A stretch of 64,000 bases of DNA from the NCBI RefSeq assembly GCF_016802725.1, contig NC_052666.1, positions 7,543,001-7,607,000 of the forward strand, written 5' to 3'. The notes under the pieces are model-generated. The model had not been told where the DNA came from. It did not search any database and saw only the letters and a program-made list of their open reading frames with translations. Source of the DNA: Solenopsis invicta (lineage: Eukaryota; Arthropoda; Insecta; Hymenoptera; Formicidae). A program made the position numbers and the translations under genes. Below, piece by piece: positions 44,689-56,481 of this stretch (position 1 is the first letter of the stretch; every line of letters begins with the position of its first letter).

Positions 44689-45211
44689 TTTATTATAAAT
44701 TAAAAAGAAATGAAAATTACAAATATGTTATTGGACCGATAGTGTACACTGTTAAATGTTAATGGATTAAATTTGAACCAATTTCTTGAGTTAAATAATA
44801 TTTAGTTATTCTTAACTACATATGTGTCAAAATTTACTATTTTAACACAAAACATGTGTTTAAAGAAACAACCACATCTATGGTTATTTTTTTTTACTCA
44901 TTTCTATGGTTGAATTACTTCATTTCAAAGCAGCGCCACTGACCGCCACAATTCAATAAAACAAATGAGTAGCGGTGTCGTTGCTATGTATGAGAGACAA
45001 CAAGACGTGTACTTCCAAGAGTGCCATAATGCTACTTAATTTGTGATAGAAAAAGACTGCTAATTTGTAAAAGAAAAAGAAAAAGAAGAAGAAAGTGATA
45101 CCTTTTGTAGTAAGTAAAAATAAATTTTTTTTATTGACCGACGGACACGTTAGTTATCAACGTTTAGATTTAGGTTATGTAGGCACTAAAATTTATATAC
45201 CTAAATTAGAT

Positions 45212-45365
45212 CTGTCCAAAACTTGGTTCACGAGCTTACTTACGATAGACTAGAGCTTCGAATGCAGAAAGAGCTTATAGTGACTTTTTTTTGTTTGCTT
45301 TGTCTCGCTCTATCGAGGCGATGGAAAGGTAGAACCACTTTAGTTCGCGAGCCGGCTTTGGACAG
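45212..45365. mobile_element. Small MITE in the CACTA-like element
   Basis: CTGTCCAAA-C-TTGGTTCACGAGC on the left returns inverted as GTTCGCGAGCCGGCTTTGGACAG on the right. Located in the presumed leader of the SAM-like gene. Confidence 0.6.
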
Positions 45366-45825
45366 GCCTATAAATAATAAGCAAGAATAATCTAACATTG
45401 ATAGTTAATATCATTTTCATCCACCAATTTATAAATTGTATTCATTGCAAAATTGTGCTCATTGATTAATCGAGCAGTAAGCAACTAGCAAATGTTTAGA
45501 CATTTATATTCACAATAGTAATATCAAAAACAGATCGAGTAATATAAAAAAATGGATGATAAGGGCAATATGAAACAATGAATGATAACACATAAGGCAC
45601 ATAAAGCACGAACTATGTACATGTTACAAATATGTGTTACATATATGTTATACATGTTACTAAAGATTTTCAGAAATGAGAACTACCACACATTCGATAT
45701 TTATTTATTAGTCAGTTCGTCAGTTTTTTGTTACTTATAATAAATTTATTCGTTAATAAACAGTCACCCACATTATACGTGCCTTTTTTTATTGTATATT
45801 TTTCATTCAGATTATTTCGGAAATA

Positions 45826-48113
45826 ATGGCTAAAGTCAATAACAGAGATTTTATTGCTAAAAAACTCCAGGAATGGGGATTTAAAAATTTTATAGACAAT
45901 TTTAATCGTAAGTGTCATGAAATATGTTCAGCAGTATTTTGTGAGTTGTTATATTTTATATTGTGCTATTGCAATTAATAGTTTATTTAATATTACTATT
46001 ATGTGGAACTTTTTTTATTATTTAGTACTTTATAAGATCAGCTGCGTTACTGTAATATGTATTATAGTAAACGAAACGTTTTTAGTCATGATATTCTTAA
46101 TTTAATTTTCCTTAACAAGAGAACAAATGATGAAAAATCATTTAAATTGTTAGATTTGGATACGATAAAAGTTCTCATTCCACCAGCTGGCCCACGATTA
46201 AAATTTACAAAGATGTTAGCTGAATACAAATCTTTATTAGACGAAGTGCTATACGACATATCATTACCTATATCTACTGCTTCCAGTGACAATACTGACT
46301 TGATAAGTGTATCTGAATCAGATTCATTTGATTCTAATCATTCATTTTCTCTTTCTACACAATCATCTTTTGATTTAGTTAATCTTGATCTGATACAAAT
46401 ATTGCAAAAGAAGTACCCAAACATTTTATCCTTGCTTAGAAAAGAAAAACAAATTGGTTGGTGTGATAAACAGCGAATTAATCGATTGTTTATTTCGGCA
46501 CTTATTGAAAAATATGGGCCTTTTCCACTACAGCACGGAAAACCAGTTTAGCACAGCTAATTATACAACAATTTCCATCTTTGAAAGATCACGAAGGAAA
46601 AGGCTATGTTAGTTATAAAAAACTTGTAAATTTTCAGTTTGTACAGCCATTGAATTGTAACATTTATAGGAACAGTGGTTCTGTGAAAGACAGAATGGAA
46701 GTGCGTTATCTGGACTTATTAAAGAACGAATCAAAAACTGGAGGAAACGTCTTAGTCCCGGGGATAAAATAGCATTAGGAATACAATCACGTAACAGGAA
46801 AATATCTAAAGAGGACAACAAAGAAACAACTATAAAATGTTTAAGAAAAAATGCAGCAATCAGCCAAGAAGATCTGCAAATGCAACAATGGTTGAAAGAA
46901 AACTCTACGCCAAGATCTGTTGTAATTGAACGTATGCGTGATACTGCAATTGCAAGAGACGTTTTTATTTTTGACGAGAAGCATTCTCTTACAGAAATTC
47001 TTGATGCATGGCCTCGATTATTAGATCCAGAAATTGTAAATATTTTTATGGTCATTTGTATTAATTTTAAATATAACAATTTATTTAAACAAAGAGAAAA
47101 AAAAGAGAAATATATTGTGCAATAGATATTTAAAGTATCTTTTGATTTTATCTTTCAGATAGATAAAGAATTTGTGCAACGATATTCACAACAACAAGGA
47201 GATGCTCTTTGTAGTGAATTTGGCTTACTTTCAGAAAGAATAATCTTTCAAGCCAAAAACTGCGGACGAACAGCAGCTGAAAAATTTGCACTAGAACTAT
47301 GCGCGCAAGGTTAATAAAACAATTTTCATTACTTTAGATTTATAAATAATTTTGATTTTAATATAACTTTCAAAAATAATATAACTTTCAAAAATAGATT
47401 CTGATCGGACCATAACTGCGTTGCGACTGCTTCCATTTCTTCTCCCTCAAACAGCATTTTTAATCAAAGAACAAGGTAAAAAAGAAACGACTAGGATCAA
47501 ACCAACTTCACAGGTTTCTAAATTGCATTTCATCGATGTTATTCCTGTGAGTACTAAATTTTATAGTTTCTTATATACAGGTTTTTTTATATATTTAATA
47601 TATATTATTACAAGCTGTATTGGCATTATTCATAATACATTTCTGAAAAACGATGGTATATAATTAGCGTATTTCATGATGTTACTGATTCCAGCAATTA
47701 GTCTCATTATTAAAAAAATTTCTTATACTATGCACTTTTAATATTAATAAATTTGATATTTTTTTGTAGGAAACAACAAATTTAGATTACTATCTTGCTA
47801 ATGACCGTTTAGGACCAGATAAGCGTCGAAAACAACCGTTTATTCTGCTGACTGGAGAAGAATCTCGACCAACACAAATTTTTGTTATCGTAGAAAATCA
47901 TACTATTAATGTACCGACTGTTTTGAAAGATGTTGATTTGTGTTTTAAAATGCCCTTTATTTGTAATATTAATTACTCTGAATTCTGCAAGAATGTGTGG
48001 CAGTTTTAGATATTGTATTTTATAAAACTGCTTCTCTTTCTGATAAGCATATCCCGGCTTCTGTACGAGAATTAAAAACGCAGTTATTTTCTCACATTTC
48101 AGAACAGTCATGA
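45826..48113 (+). pseudogene. SAM-domain-like (SAMD3-like) transposon gene
   Basis: First exon 45826-45907 reads LQEWGFKNFIDNF, the start of a SAM-like fold. The next exon continues LLDLDTIKVLIPPAGPRLKF, then a serine/acidic linker. Later segments include LAQLIIQQFPSLKD, RLSPGDKIALGIQSRNRK, PRSVVIERMRDTAIARDVF, an exon from about 47160, another from about 47400 and one from 47770 with IFVIVENHTINV. This series matches the large family annotated in fish, cnidarians and insects as SAM-domain-containing-3-like. Frameshifts near 46530, 46745 and 47990 break the gene. The true C-terminus reads DIVFYKTASLSDKHIPASVREL and its TGA overlaps the next ATG. Function unknown; here it is part of a transposon. 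Confidence 0.6.
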
Positions 48114-50607
48114 AATGTCCAAAATGTAAAAAAATATTTAATGAAACTGAGATGTTACGTAGACATATTCGTTTATTTCATGGCATTAGAGATGGCGAAA
48201 TTATTGTGTGCGCTGAAAATAATTGTTCTCAAATGTTTATGAAAGTGTTTAATTTTATTCAACATTGTAGAAAATGTCGTATTATCAGTCATATGCATAA
48301 ACCAGAAATTATTTTCACAGATCATCTGCCAACTAATAACGTAAATATAGAAACTGTAAATTTGTCTACATATGCAATTCAATCTGAGAATAGTAATCAC
48401 AATGTGCTAGATAATACTATGAAAGGGTTAAAAATGCAGCTGCTCAACACTGCATTGATTTATTGGCACAATCAAATGTTACAGTCACTGCCGCAGTAAG
48501 CAATATTGAGAAGACATCAGATTTTATGTTACATCTTTATTGAAACAAAGAATAAAAGATTCATTTATTGGGAATATTTTTTCAGAGGAACACAATAATC
48601 TCTTACAAGAATTTGGTACATTGTCATTAGCTCTAAAACATTATTCTACTGTACAAAAATTACAGAATTTAGTAAAAAATTAGCCAACCTATGTAGCACC
48701 ATTAGAAATTGAATTAGGAGTGCGTTATGAAAATAGATATAAGTCAGGTGTGATGCGTCTGATACGAGTAAAAGAAACATTTCAACACGTTCCATTAAAG
48801 GAATTGCTCATAAAATTTTTAACTTCTGATGGTATTCTAAATAATATTACGCAGTATAAACAAAGAGCTAAGAATGTTGTTAATGAAATGATTAACTTAC
48901 AACAAGGTGCTTATTATAAAAATCATGAGATTTTGTCCATTGATGATAACGTAATAGCTTTAGAGTTTTATATAGACGATGTTGAAATTACAAATCCTTT
49001 AGGTTCAAAAGCTGGAATTCATAAACTTGGCCTTATTTATTTTACGATAAAAGACTTGCCTCTTATACATATGTCTTCTCTGGAAAATATTTTTCTTTGT
49101 AATATACACTGTGCGGTTATACACTTTGATGTTAAAAAATATGGTTACAACAAAATTTTACAGCCTCTTATTAGAGAATTGGAAGACTTAAACAAAGATG
49201 ACATAATAGTTTATGAAAATAGCAACATTAAACATCATCTAAAATTTATTTTATGGCAATTTACCGGAGATAATTTAGGAATTCAGAAACTGTTTGGTAG
49301 AAGGTTTCACCGCCAATTTTTATTGTAGGTTTTGTACTTTGCACAAAGATGTTATGAATTCATGTACTACAAAAATTTCTGCGAAATTTGCAAGAACACC
49401 AGAAAATTACGAAAAACATCTGGCAGACGGGTTAAATGGAATAAAAACAGTTTCTGAAACTGGAATTAATACCAGTTATTGTCTCAATACATTGAATTAC
49501 TGGCATGTTACGAAAAACTTTTCAGTAGACTGTATGCATGATATATTTGAAGGCTGGGGATCATTAGAATTGCGACTTATATTAAGACAATTTATATTTA
49601 ATGACAAATTTTTTACTTTATCTTTTTTAAATGGTAGCTTAAAAAGCTTTAGTTATGGTTTTTGTGATATGAAAAATAAGCCAACTACGTTGACAAAAGA
49701 ACAAATAAATAGGCCTGGTGGTGCAACAGGACAAAGTGCCGCTCAAATCTGGTGCTTAATTAGAATATTGCCTTTACTCATAGGTAATAAAATTCCAGCA
49801 GATAATAATTATTGGCATTTGCATTTTCTTATATTAAAGATTCTCGATATTGTTATGGCTTCACGTATTTAAATAAGTGAAACATTTTTACTACAAGAAA
49901 TGATTCATGATCATCACAAATTAATTTTATTTCTTTTTCCTGAGCGACATTTGACACCGAAACAACACTTTCTCATACATTATCCCCGGGTTATAAGAGA
50001 ATTAGGTCCTCCAATCAGGTACTGGAACATGCGCAACGAAAGCAAACATTTTAGTTTTAAAATAATGGCAGCTTCCACTGGTAATTTTATTAACGTGAGT
50101 AAAACACTTGCATACAGAAATCAAAACAGGCTGCAATTCTAAGAAGAAAAAGTGTTTTGGAGAATGTAGCAGAATTATATTCCACTACAATTAAAAAAGT
50201 GGTTTTGTTAGAAAATTACCAGCTTTTTTTTGAAAACAGCGTTTAAAGTAAATAATTTAACTGTTGATTCAACAATAACAATTGCAAAATCAGCAAATGT
50301 TCAGAGTACAATGTACCGAGCTGGTGATGTTTTATTAATTTCATGTAATGGAAATTTACCACTGTTTGGTGTTATAAAGCAAATTTTACCTTTTGCTGTT
50401 TATTTTTATTGCCATCTATTTGAAACACTTTGTTTTCAAGATCATTTTCACGCCTATGTTGTATGTTATTCAGAAGACTACATATATATAAAAAAATCAA
50501 TATTGTATGATTTTCGAACTTATTATGCATGTAAGCCATTTCTTGTTGATAACGAAAACTATTATATATGTTTACGAAACAAAGTGTGTTCGACTAAAGA
50601 TGTATAA
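48110..50607 (+). pseudogene. C2H2 zinc-finger DDE transposase (CMC-like)
   Basis: ATG at 48110 lies in an ATGA overlap with the end of the SAM-like frame. The N-terminus has two C2H2 fingers (CPKCKKIFNETEMLRRHIRLFH; CSQMFMKVFNFIQHCRKC). The core reads FYIDDVEITNPLGSKAGIHKL (first acidic pair), TGDNLGIQKLFG, CRFCTLHKD, DCMHDIFEG, then HHKLILFLFPERHLTPKQHF and IRYWNMRNESKHFSFK. The spacing of these motifs parallels the CMC transposase core. Frameshifts or stops lie near 48430, 48540, 48680, 49300, 49870 and 50140, and the end near 50607 is followed by AT-rich DNA to the right terminus. It would have mobilised this element. Confidence 0.68.
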
Positions 50608-51170
50608 TCTGAAAAGTTACTGTAATTATTTTTTTTAATCTGCTTTTATAGCAGTCTTTAGATTATTAATTTCTGTAAAAATTCAAGAAATAAGGTATAT
50701 GTATACATAAATACACCCATAATATCTATTTATATTTACACCATATTTAAAATGCTTATTACATATAATTATATTTTATTAATCATAAAAACATAACGTT
50801 TTTATAATTTTTAAAATATAATTACATGTAATAATAATTATCTATTATTCTGTGTTTAGCAAAACGATAAAAACAATAATATTTAACTTAATTTTGAGTA
50901 ATTTTTGACACAATGTAGATTAGTAATATTAATTCATTAAAACTCAATATTGAATCATTTTCTATTAAGTCAAAAGTTAACATTAACGTATGTATATGAT
51001 CAAAAATGAACCTAATTTTAGTTAAATTCAACACACATTTTTAGTTAAATTATTTAACTCTATCGTTTCAATTAAATTAACGACGTATTTAATAGGAGCA
51101 GTGGCGACTTCTAAACATAGTTAAAAATAACTCACTTTGAGTAAAATTTCACACTACGGATTTAACAGTG

Positions 51171-52480
51171 TAACAACACAATGATAGTAAGAAAGCCTTC
51201 TTCGGTCGCAGCTAGGTCTTAGTGCTTATATTTATTTGTGTGATTTTATATTATATACTTCTCCAAATTCAACCAGAATGTGCGACAAATTAATTTTCGC
51301 TCGTAACATAGTATGTCGAATAAGAATTAGTAATATCACTATTTATATTAAATTGATTAATTTAATATAATAATTGATGCTGATTTGCATCTATATACCC
51401 ATTCCCCCCTGAAAAAACTGTAAGAAATTTATTGCGAAAAATAACACCACACCCAGGGTTCGAATAACGTTCAATACTTCGAGATATTGAACAAAATCTA
51501 ATCAACGCAGTGGTTGCTAGGATACTTCACATTTGTAATGGTCTTGTTTATATGTAATTCAGTGCTTGGAATTAGTGGCACATTTCGAGCCGATTTCCGA
51601 TGTGACGCCTACTGTCTCCCCTCGAGCCCCTCACTCCGCTCGCGGACCTACAGCCGAGCTGCCATTGAACTATACTCTAACTGGAATGGGCACTGGCCGC
51701 CAGTAAACGTGACGAAAGAGAGCCATTTCGAAGGGCCACCTCTCTTTGTCAGTACAGTCACGTTAGAAAGTTTTACAGTACCGGAACATGAGGGTAGATA
51801 AACGAGCGACTTGAGTGACATATCATAAATAAAACGAAAACAGAATTGTATTATATTTTTTTATAAGATTTATTTTTGAACAACATGAATGAAGTATTGA
51901 ATAAAACACTTAAATAACATAGTGTGCTATTGTAGTTACCATATAAAATAAAATATATTCAAACTGTATTAATTTTTTTACATCATGTTCTTATAAATTA
52001 ATCTATTAAAATAATATTTTACACAAAACAAACTTTACTTTTTATGTTTTAACCGACTTTTTTTTAAAGAGGTTAGAAAGTTATCTTTATGTTTTGATCG
52101 ATTTATTACATGACCTTTAACAATAGATCAAAATACAAAAACAATAATTTTTTAATTTTTTTAAATAATCAAATTTATTAATGATACATTAATTTTAATA
52201 GACATTTCTAAACAAGTAAAAAATTAATAAAATTTATTTTATTCAACTTTTAATAAATCAAATACATAATAATTAGTATATAATTAAATTGAATGTAATG
52301 TAGAAGCACAATAAAATTATAATTTATTTAGAATTATTTTTTGTTTATTTAGAAATTAAATCAGAAATTCTTATACTACATAATTATAAATTATTTATAG
52401 AAATTAGCAAAAAAATGTACAAATTAATAACTTAAAGTTAATGATGTAATGTTTACTGTATAATAATGTTTCATTTACAT
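51171..52480. other. AT-rich DNA with a GC-richer patch
   Basis: About 51590-51740 is GC-richer and open in one frame (51514-51801) with a hydrophobic start, but shows no family signature. The rest is AT-rich and contains TTATGTTTTRAYCGA repeats near 52040-52110. No gene called. Confidence 0.4.
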
Positions 52481-52541
52481 TTTATCTTTATAATTAACAA
52501 TGCCATTAAAATCTTCGTTATTTATAATCTCGACAAGGTCT
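52481..52541 (-). other. Possible short terminal exon
   Basis: Minus strand: a polypyrimidine-AG acceptor followed by a short acidic frame (DLVEIINNEDFNGIVNY) ending in a stop. Too short to assign. Confidence 0.2.
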
Positions 52542-53272
52542 GAAAAATAAAAGAAGTAGTATTAATATAATTAACATACATAAATATAATAAAAATTACA
52601 AAAGTAAAATACTTAACTTACTATAATACTTAAGTAACATATGGATGTTCAATATTACTAGTATGTAAATGAATAAGATGGAAAATTCAAACATATTTAT
52701 AATGATAAATAACAATAACATCAAAAGTAAATAACAATTTATTTTAATTTATTTTAAAATAAAGCATACATCACAATATATAAATACAGGTTTTTTAAAC
52801 CAAAATACAAATATTTACATATAAATATTTTAGTTTTTAACGAAAACATTTAAAGCTCTGATAAAGCACTTAAAGATAAAAATGGACCATTAAAAATTTT
52901 AATTATAGCTCTCTTTAAGAAAGTAACAAAATATTGATTAATGAATAATAAACATAAATAAAATAAATCTTTTAGGCCAACTCAGATAAGCTTTAAGATG
53001 TAAGAAACTGACTAACTACATTTAAATATAAGAAAAATAATTTACTATACAATTGATCAATTTCTTACTTTAAGGCTCAATACACTTATTGTAGACTAAA
53101 GCTTATATTTTTTCAATATATCAACATCATATAATTAAAAAAAAGTAAATTAACACGTAAGTTTAACATACTTAAACATTGTTGAAAAGTATAACTTTAG
53201 ATAATTTTTGACGAATAGTAGCTTTTTTGGTCCTAAATATTTTAATGTTTTGTTTTTTGCATAAGCATGTAA

Positions 53273-54252
53273 TCAAATTTTGGTGTACATTGCTGTTATA
53301 AATTTTATAATTTTTACTTTATGTAATACATTATATTCATCAAGCGTTTCAGTTACAGGATGTGCTGAATGAAACAAGATTGAAATACTTGACGAAAATT
53401 GTTTCATTGCAGAAGCATAAATTCTATCCTTAAAATTTGTTAAGATTGGAAATTGGTCAATACATATTTGAACCTTAAAAGTTTTTTCACAATGTTTAAC
53501 AATTTCAAAAACACCTTTGGATGGAATACATAATTTGCTTCTATTGACAAAAGTTACAAACCCAGAATAATGATTAAAATTTGGAGTTGAATAATTATGT
53601 TCGCAATTTGAAAGAGAAATTACAATATCACGACAATAAGAGCAAATGCATTTATCAAAGAATTTTTTTATTATATTCCCAGCAATGTAATATAAAATAT
53701 GTTCTTGATATAATGATAATTCCATATTTTGTAAAGCATTCATCAATTTGTCAATATCTTCATCACTTTCTTCTTCATTTACTTTATTTTCAAATATGCT
53801 TCGATTGTTTGATCGAAAATTGAAAATGAGACATGTATCATAACTGTCAGATAAACAATTGGCATTTATACTTGCTGTTACTGAGTTACGATAGAGCAAT
53901 TGTCTAATAGACCATAATGCTTGCATGATGTTAGGGTTATTATTCCAACCTCCGCGAGACCGAATGCAAGAAAAATACAATTCAATGTGATCCTGCGATA
54001 CTTTGTACGTAAGAAAATATTTAAGAGGATTAGATATGTCGGTTAATAAATCCATTGCCAGTCTTTTAAAGCTACAAATATTTATTAAAAATCCAAGAGC
54101 AAAAGTCTTTCTGTCGGTATTTGTTATTGGTTGATCATTAAGTCGTAATTCTTGTATGTATTTCTCAATGTCTTTGAATGCTTGAAACCAATATTCTTTA
54201 TTGTTCAACGAAAGTGAAGACTTGTAACCTGATCTAAAGATACTTATACTCT
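53273..54252 (-). pseudogene. P-element/THAP9-type transposase, last exon only
   Basis: A single long exon after a TTTTTCCCAG acceptor at about 54253. It contains LTYKVSQDHIELYFSCIRSRG and WNNNPNIMQALWSIRQLL, the signature C-terminal motif of P-element/THAP9 transposases, then a cysteine/histidine-rich tail (CICSYCRDIV ... CEHNYSTPNFNHYSG). The frame is intact for 311 residues or more. No THAP domain, catalytic core or terminal repeats of this copy are visible upstream. It belongs to a different lineage from the complete element at 56.2-61.4 kb, whose own C-terminus differs. Confidence 0.8.
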
Positions 54253-54620
54253 GGGAAAAATTTAGACTTTTTTTTTAATAGTTAAGCAACTTTACATTTT
54301 GGTTAGTGCCCGTTAAGTGAAAATTATCTTTGCGTAACTGAATGTCGATGGAACTAATTGAGAGAATGGACTAGTATAACTTAAAAATCTGTCAAATAGA
54401 TAGATAAGCTAATTGCGATTTTTTGTTACGCGGGGTTAATCAGAAATTTCGCTTAAGAGAGGACTATAACGTCACAGATGAGGACGGTTGTCACTCTAAA
54501 TCTTAATTACGTTTTTGTAAATGTCAGTTGTCGGTGGAAAGTCGAGTTAATCATCTTATAAATGCGATTACCTTAACTCATATTCATAATTTATATAACT
54601 TGGTTAACCAAATTAAAATT

Positions 54621-54839
54621 AACATTATTCTTATAACCTAAATTTGTGGATGTAAAATTAAAAAATTAGGAGATTGAAATTGGAATTGTGGTTGTTAACT
54701 CGAAATGTGCCTTATGGAAAAGTTTGAGTTACTACTCTGATTTCAACTTGACTATTCATAATCAGTGATCCGTAACTGTGATTTCAGATTAAATATACCT
54801 ATTTCGGAATTATCAATTTCTCATTTCAGATTACCGACA
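54621..54839 (+). repeat. Direct repeat, left copy
   Basis: 219 bp starting AACATTATT and ending TTACCGACA. A second copy lies exactly 1,080 bp to the right with scattered substitutions and no net length change. Confidence 0.9.
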
Positions 54840-54877
54840 AATTAAAATAAAAATATTTTATAGAAATTTAATAATTG

Positions 54878-55107
54878 CACGGAGAGAACGACTTTGCTGA
54901 AACAGTAAAATTTTTTGCTTGATACGGATCACCCTAAAAATTTTGCTAGACTATCAAAAAAATTATATAGGACTATCAAAATGGTTGCTACAATGTCAAA
55001 ATTTTTTAAACATTTGTCATAATTATTAGATAGTCTAGCAAAATTTTTAGTGTGACCGTATCCAGCAAAAAATTTTACTATTTCAGCAAAATCGTTCTTT
55101 CCGCGTG
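54878..55107. mobile_element. MITE with long inverted arms
   Basis: CACGGAGAGAACGACTTTGC on the left returns inverted, with small differences, ending CCGCGTG. The arms extend about 80 bp (through GCTAGACTATC/GATAGTCTAGC). Inserted between the two direct repeats. Target duplication unclear. Confidence 0.75.
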
Positions 55108-55323
55108 ATACAGTATCGGGTAGAATATTATAGATGCTTGTTAGCATCAATTTAATATTAATATTCTGGTTTATTTTAGGAGCTGTGTTTCAAGACCGAA
55201 AGTAACGGCGCGCAATTCGAAGAGTAATAAAAAATGTAATATTTGCAAGCACCAAGATCCGCGTTTGACCGTCAAAGCCTTTTCTCGCTTTAAGTTGTGT
55301 TGTACACATATGCGGTCGTACCA

Positions 55324-55342
55324 CACACACACACGCACACGC

Positions 55343-55406
<64 letters not shown>

Positions 55407-55417
55407 CTCACTCACAC

Positions 55418-55455
<38 letters not shown>

Positions 55456-55458
55456 TCA

Positions 55459-55521
<63 letters not shown>
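55324..55521. repeat. (CA)n/(TC)n compound microsatellite
   Basis: About 200 bp of CA repeats with a central CT run. It gives spurious repetitive frames on both strands. Confidence 0.97.
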
Positions 55522-55522
<1 letters not shown>

Positions 55523-55603
55523 TTTAATATCAATTATTAAACAATTAGTATATAAATAATAAGCATATATATATTAATTGTTTAATAATTGATATTAAAA
55601 TTA
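55520..55603. repeat. Short perfect hairpin
   Basis: AATTTTAATATCAATTATTA returns inverted within about 50 bp. Arms are about 35 bp with an AT-rich loop. Confidence 0.8.
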
Positions 55604-55700
55604 TTATCAGCATCAATATCTGCTTCAACCGATAAAAGGCGAATTAATCTTATTCTTGTTATTTATATTTCGGTCAAATATTCAACGAACGATTGTGTTT

Positions 55701-55919
55701 AACATTATTTCTATAACCTAAATTTGTGAATGTAAAATTTAAAAATTAGGAGATTGAAACTGGAATTGTGGTTGTTAACTCGAAATGTGCCTTATGGAAA
55801 AGTCTCAGTTACAACTCTGATTTCAACTTGACTATTCAAAATCAGTGATCCATAACCGTGATTTCAGATTTAATATACCTATTTCGGAATTATCAATTCC
55901 TGATTTCAGATTATCGACA
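55701..55919 (+). repeat. Direct repeat, right copy
   Basis: Partner of 54621-54839, starting AACATTATT and ending TTATCGACA. Confidence 0.9.
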
Positions 55920-56481
55920 TATCTATTTTAGAATTATAAGTTTCTTATTCTGCCGATTCTGCGTTTAGGCAGTTAATGCGCCGCTGCGGGCCGTTGCTCG
56001 TTATTTCTCGAATATTCATTGGTCACCGCACATTGCGCGTTTTCGAAATTCGCGGGAATCCTTGCGAAAAGGATCCGACCGAGCCACCGAGCAGAGCTTA
56101 TCTAGGGGTCGTGCACGTCAGTCGTGAGTGTGAGTACCGCGTGGTTATCCTGTGCCCGCAAAAGTGCCGTTTCCTGTCTAGCTTTGTTTTACGTGCGGTT
56201 GCAACCACGGGGGTGACACTGCCAAGATTTACGCGTCTCAATTTTGTCTCACGGGAACATTAAACCGCTAGGTGGTGCATAAATCGACCTGCATCCCGGA
56301 CCCCGGGCTGCATTCTTACGATCCTTACATTTTTAATTTTTGAGAAGGGAAAAAATTTAATCAATTAAAACTTTAACAAAATATATTTCATACAATTAGT
56401 ACATATGTATATACATATATATGTAACATACGTTATACACACATACATTATACATACAACATACATGATACAGTTTATATA

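Larger units (their letters stand above)
44747..51170 (+). mobile_element. CACTA/CMC-like transposon with two genes
   Basis: The left end CACTGTTAAAT (44747-44757) and right end ATTTAACAGTG (51160-51170) are exact 11-bp inverted repeats flanked by TA on both sides. Subterminal GAGTTAAATAAT occurs inverted near both ends (about 44790 and 51055), as in CACTA elements. The 6.42 kb in between hold a SAM-like gene and a C2H2/DDE transposase gene, both on the plus strand and both frameshifted. A fossil autonomous element. Confidence 0.72.

Noticed and set aside
51514..51801. Open frame with a hydrophobic, signal-like start
   Set aside because: No family motif, no splice context, and a GC-rich patch that lengthens frames by chance.
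55171..55540. Long His/Thr and Cys/Val repetitive frames
   Set aside because: Produced by the CA/TC microsatellite in all frames.
55976..56263. 95-residue frame spanning the left end of the P-like element
   Set aside because: It crosses the element boundary and target duplication, so it cannot predate the insertion; no domain is seen.
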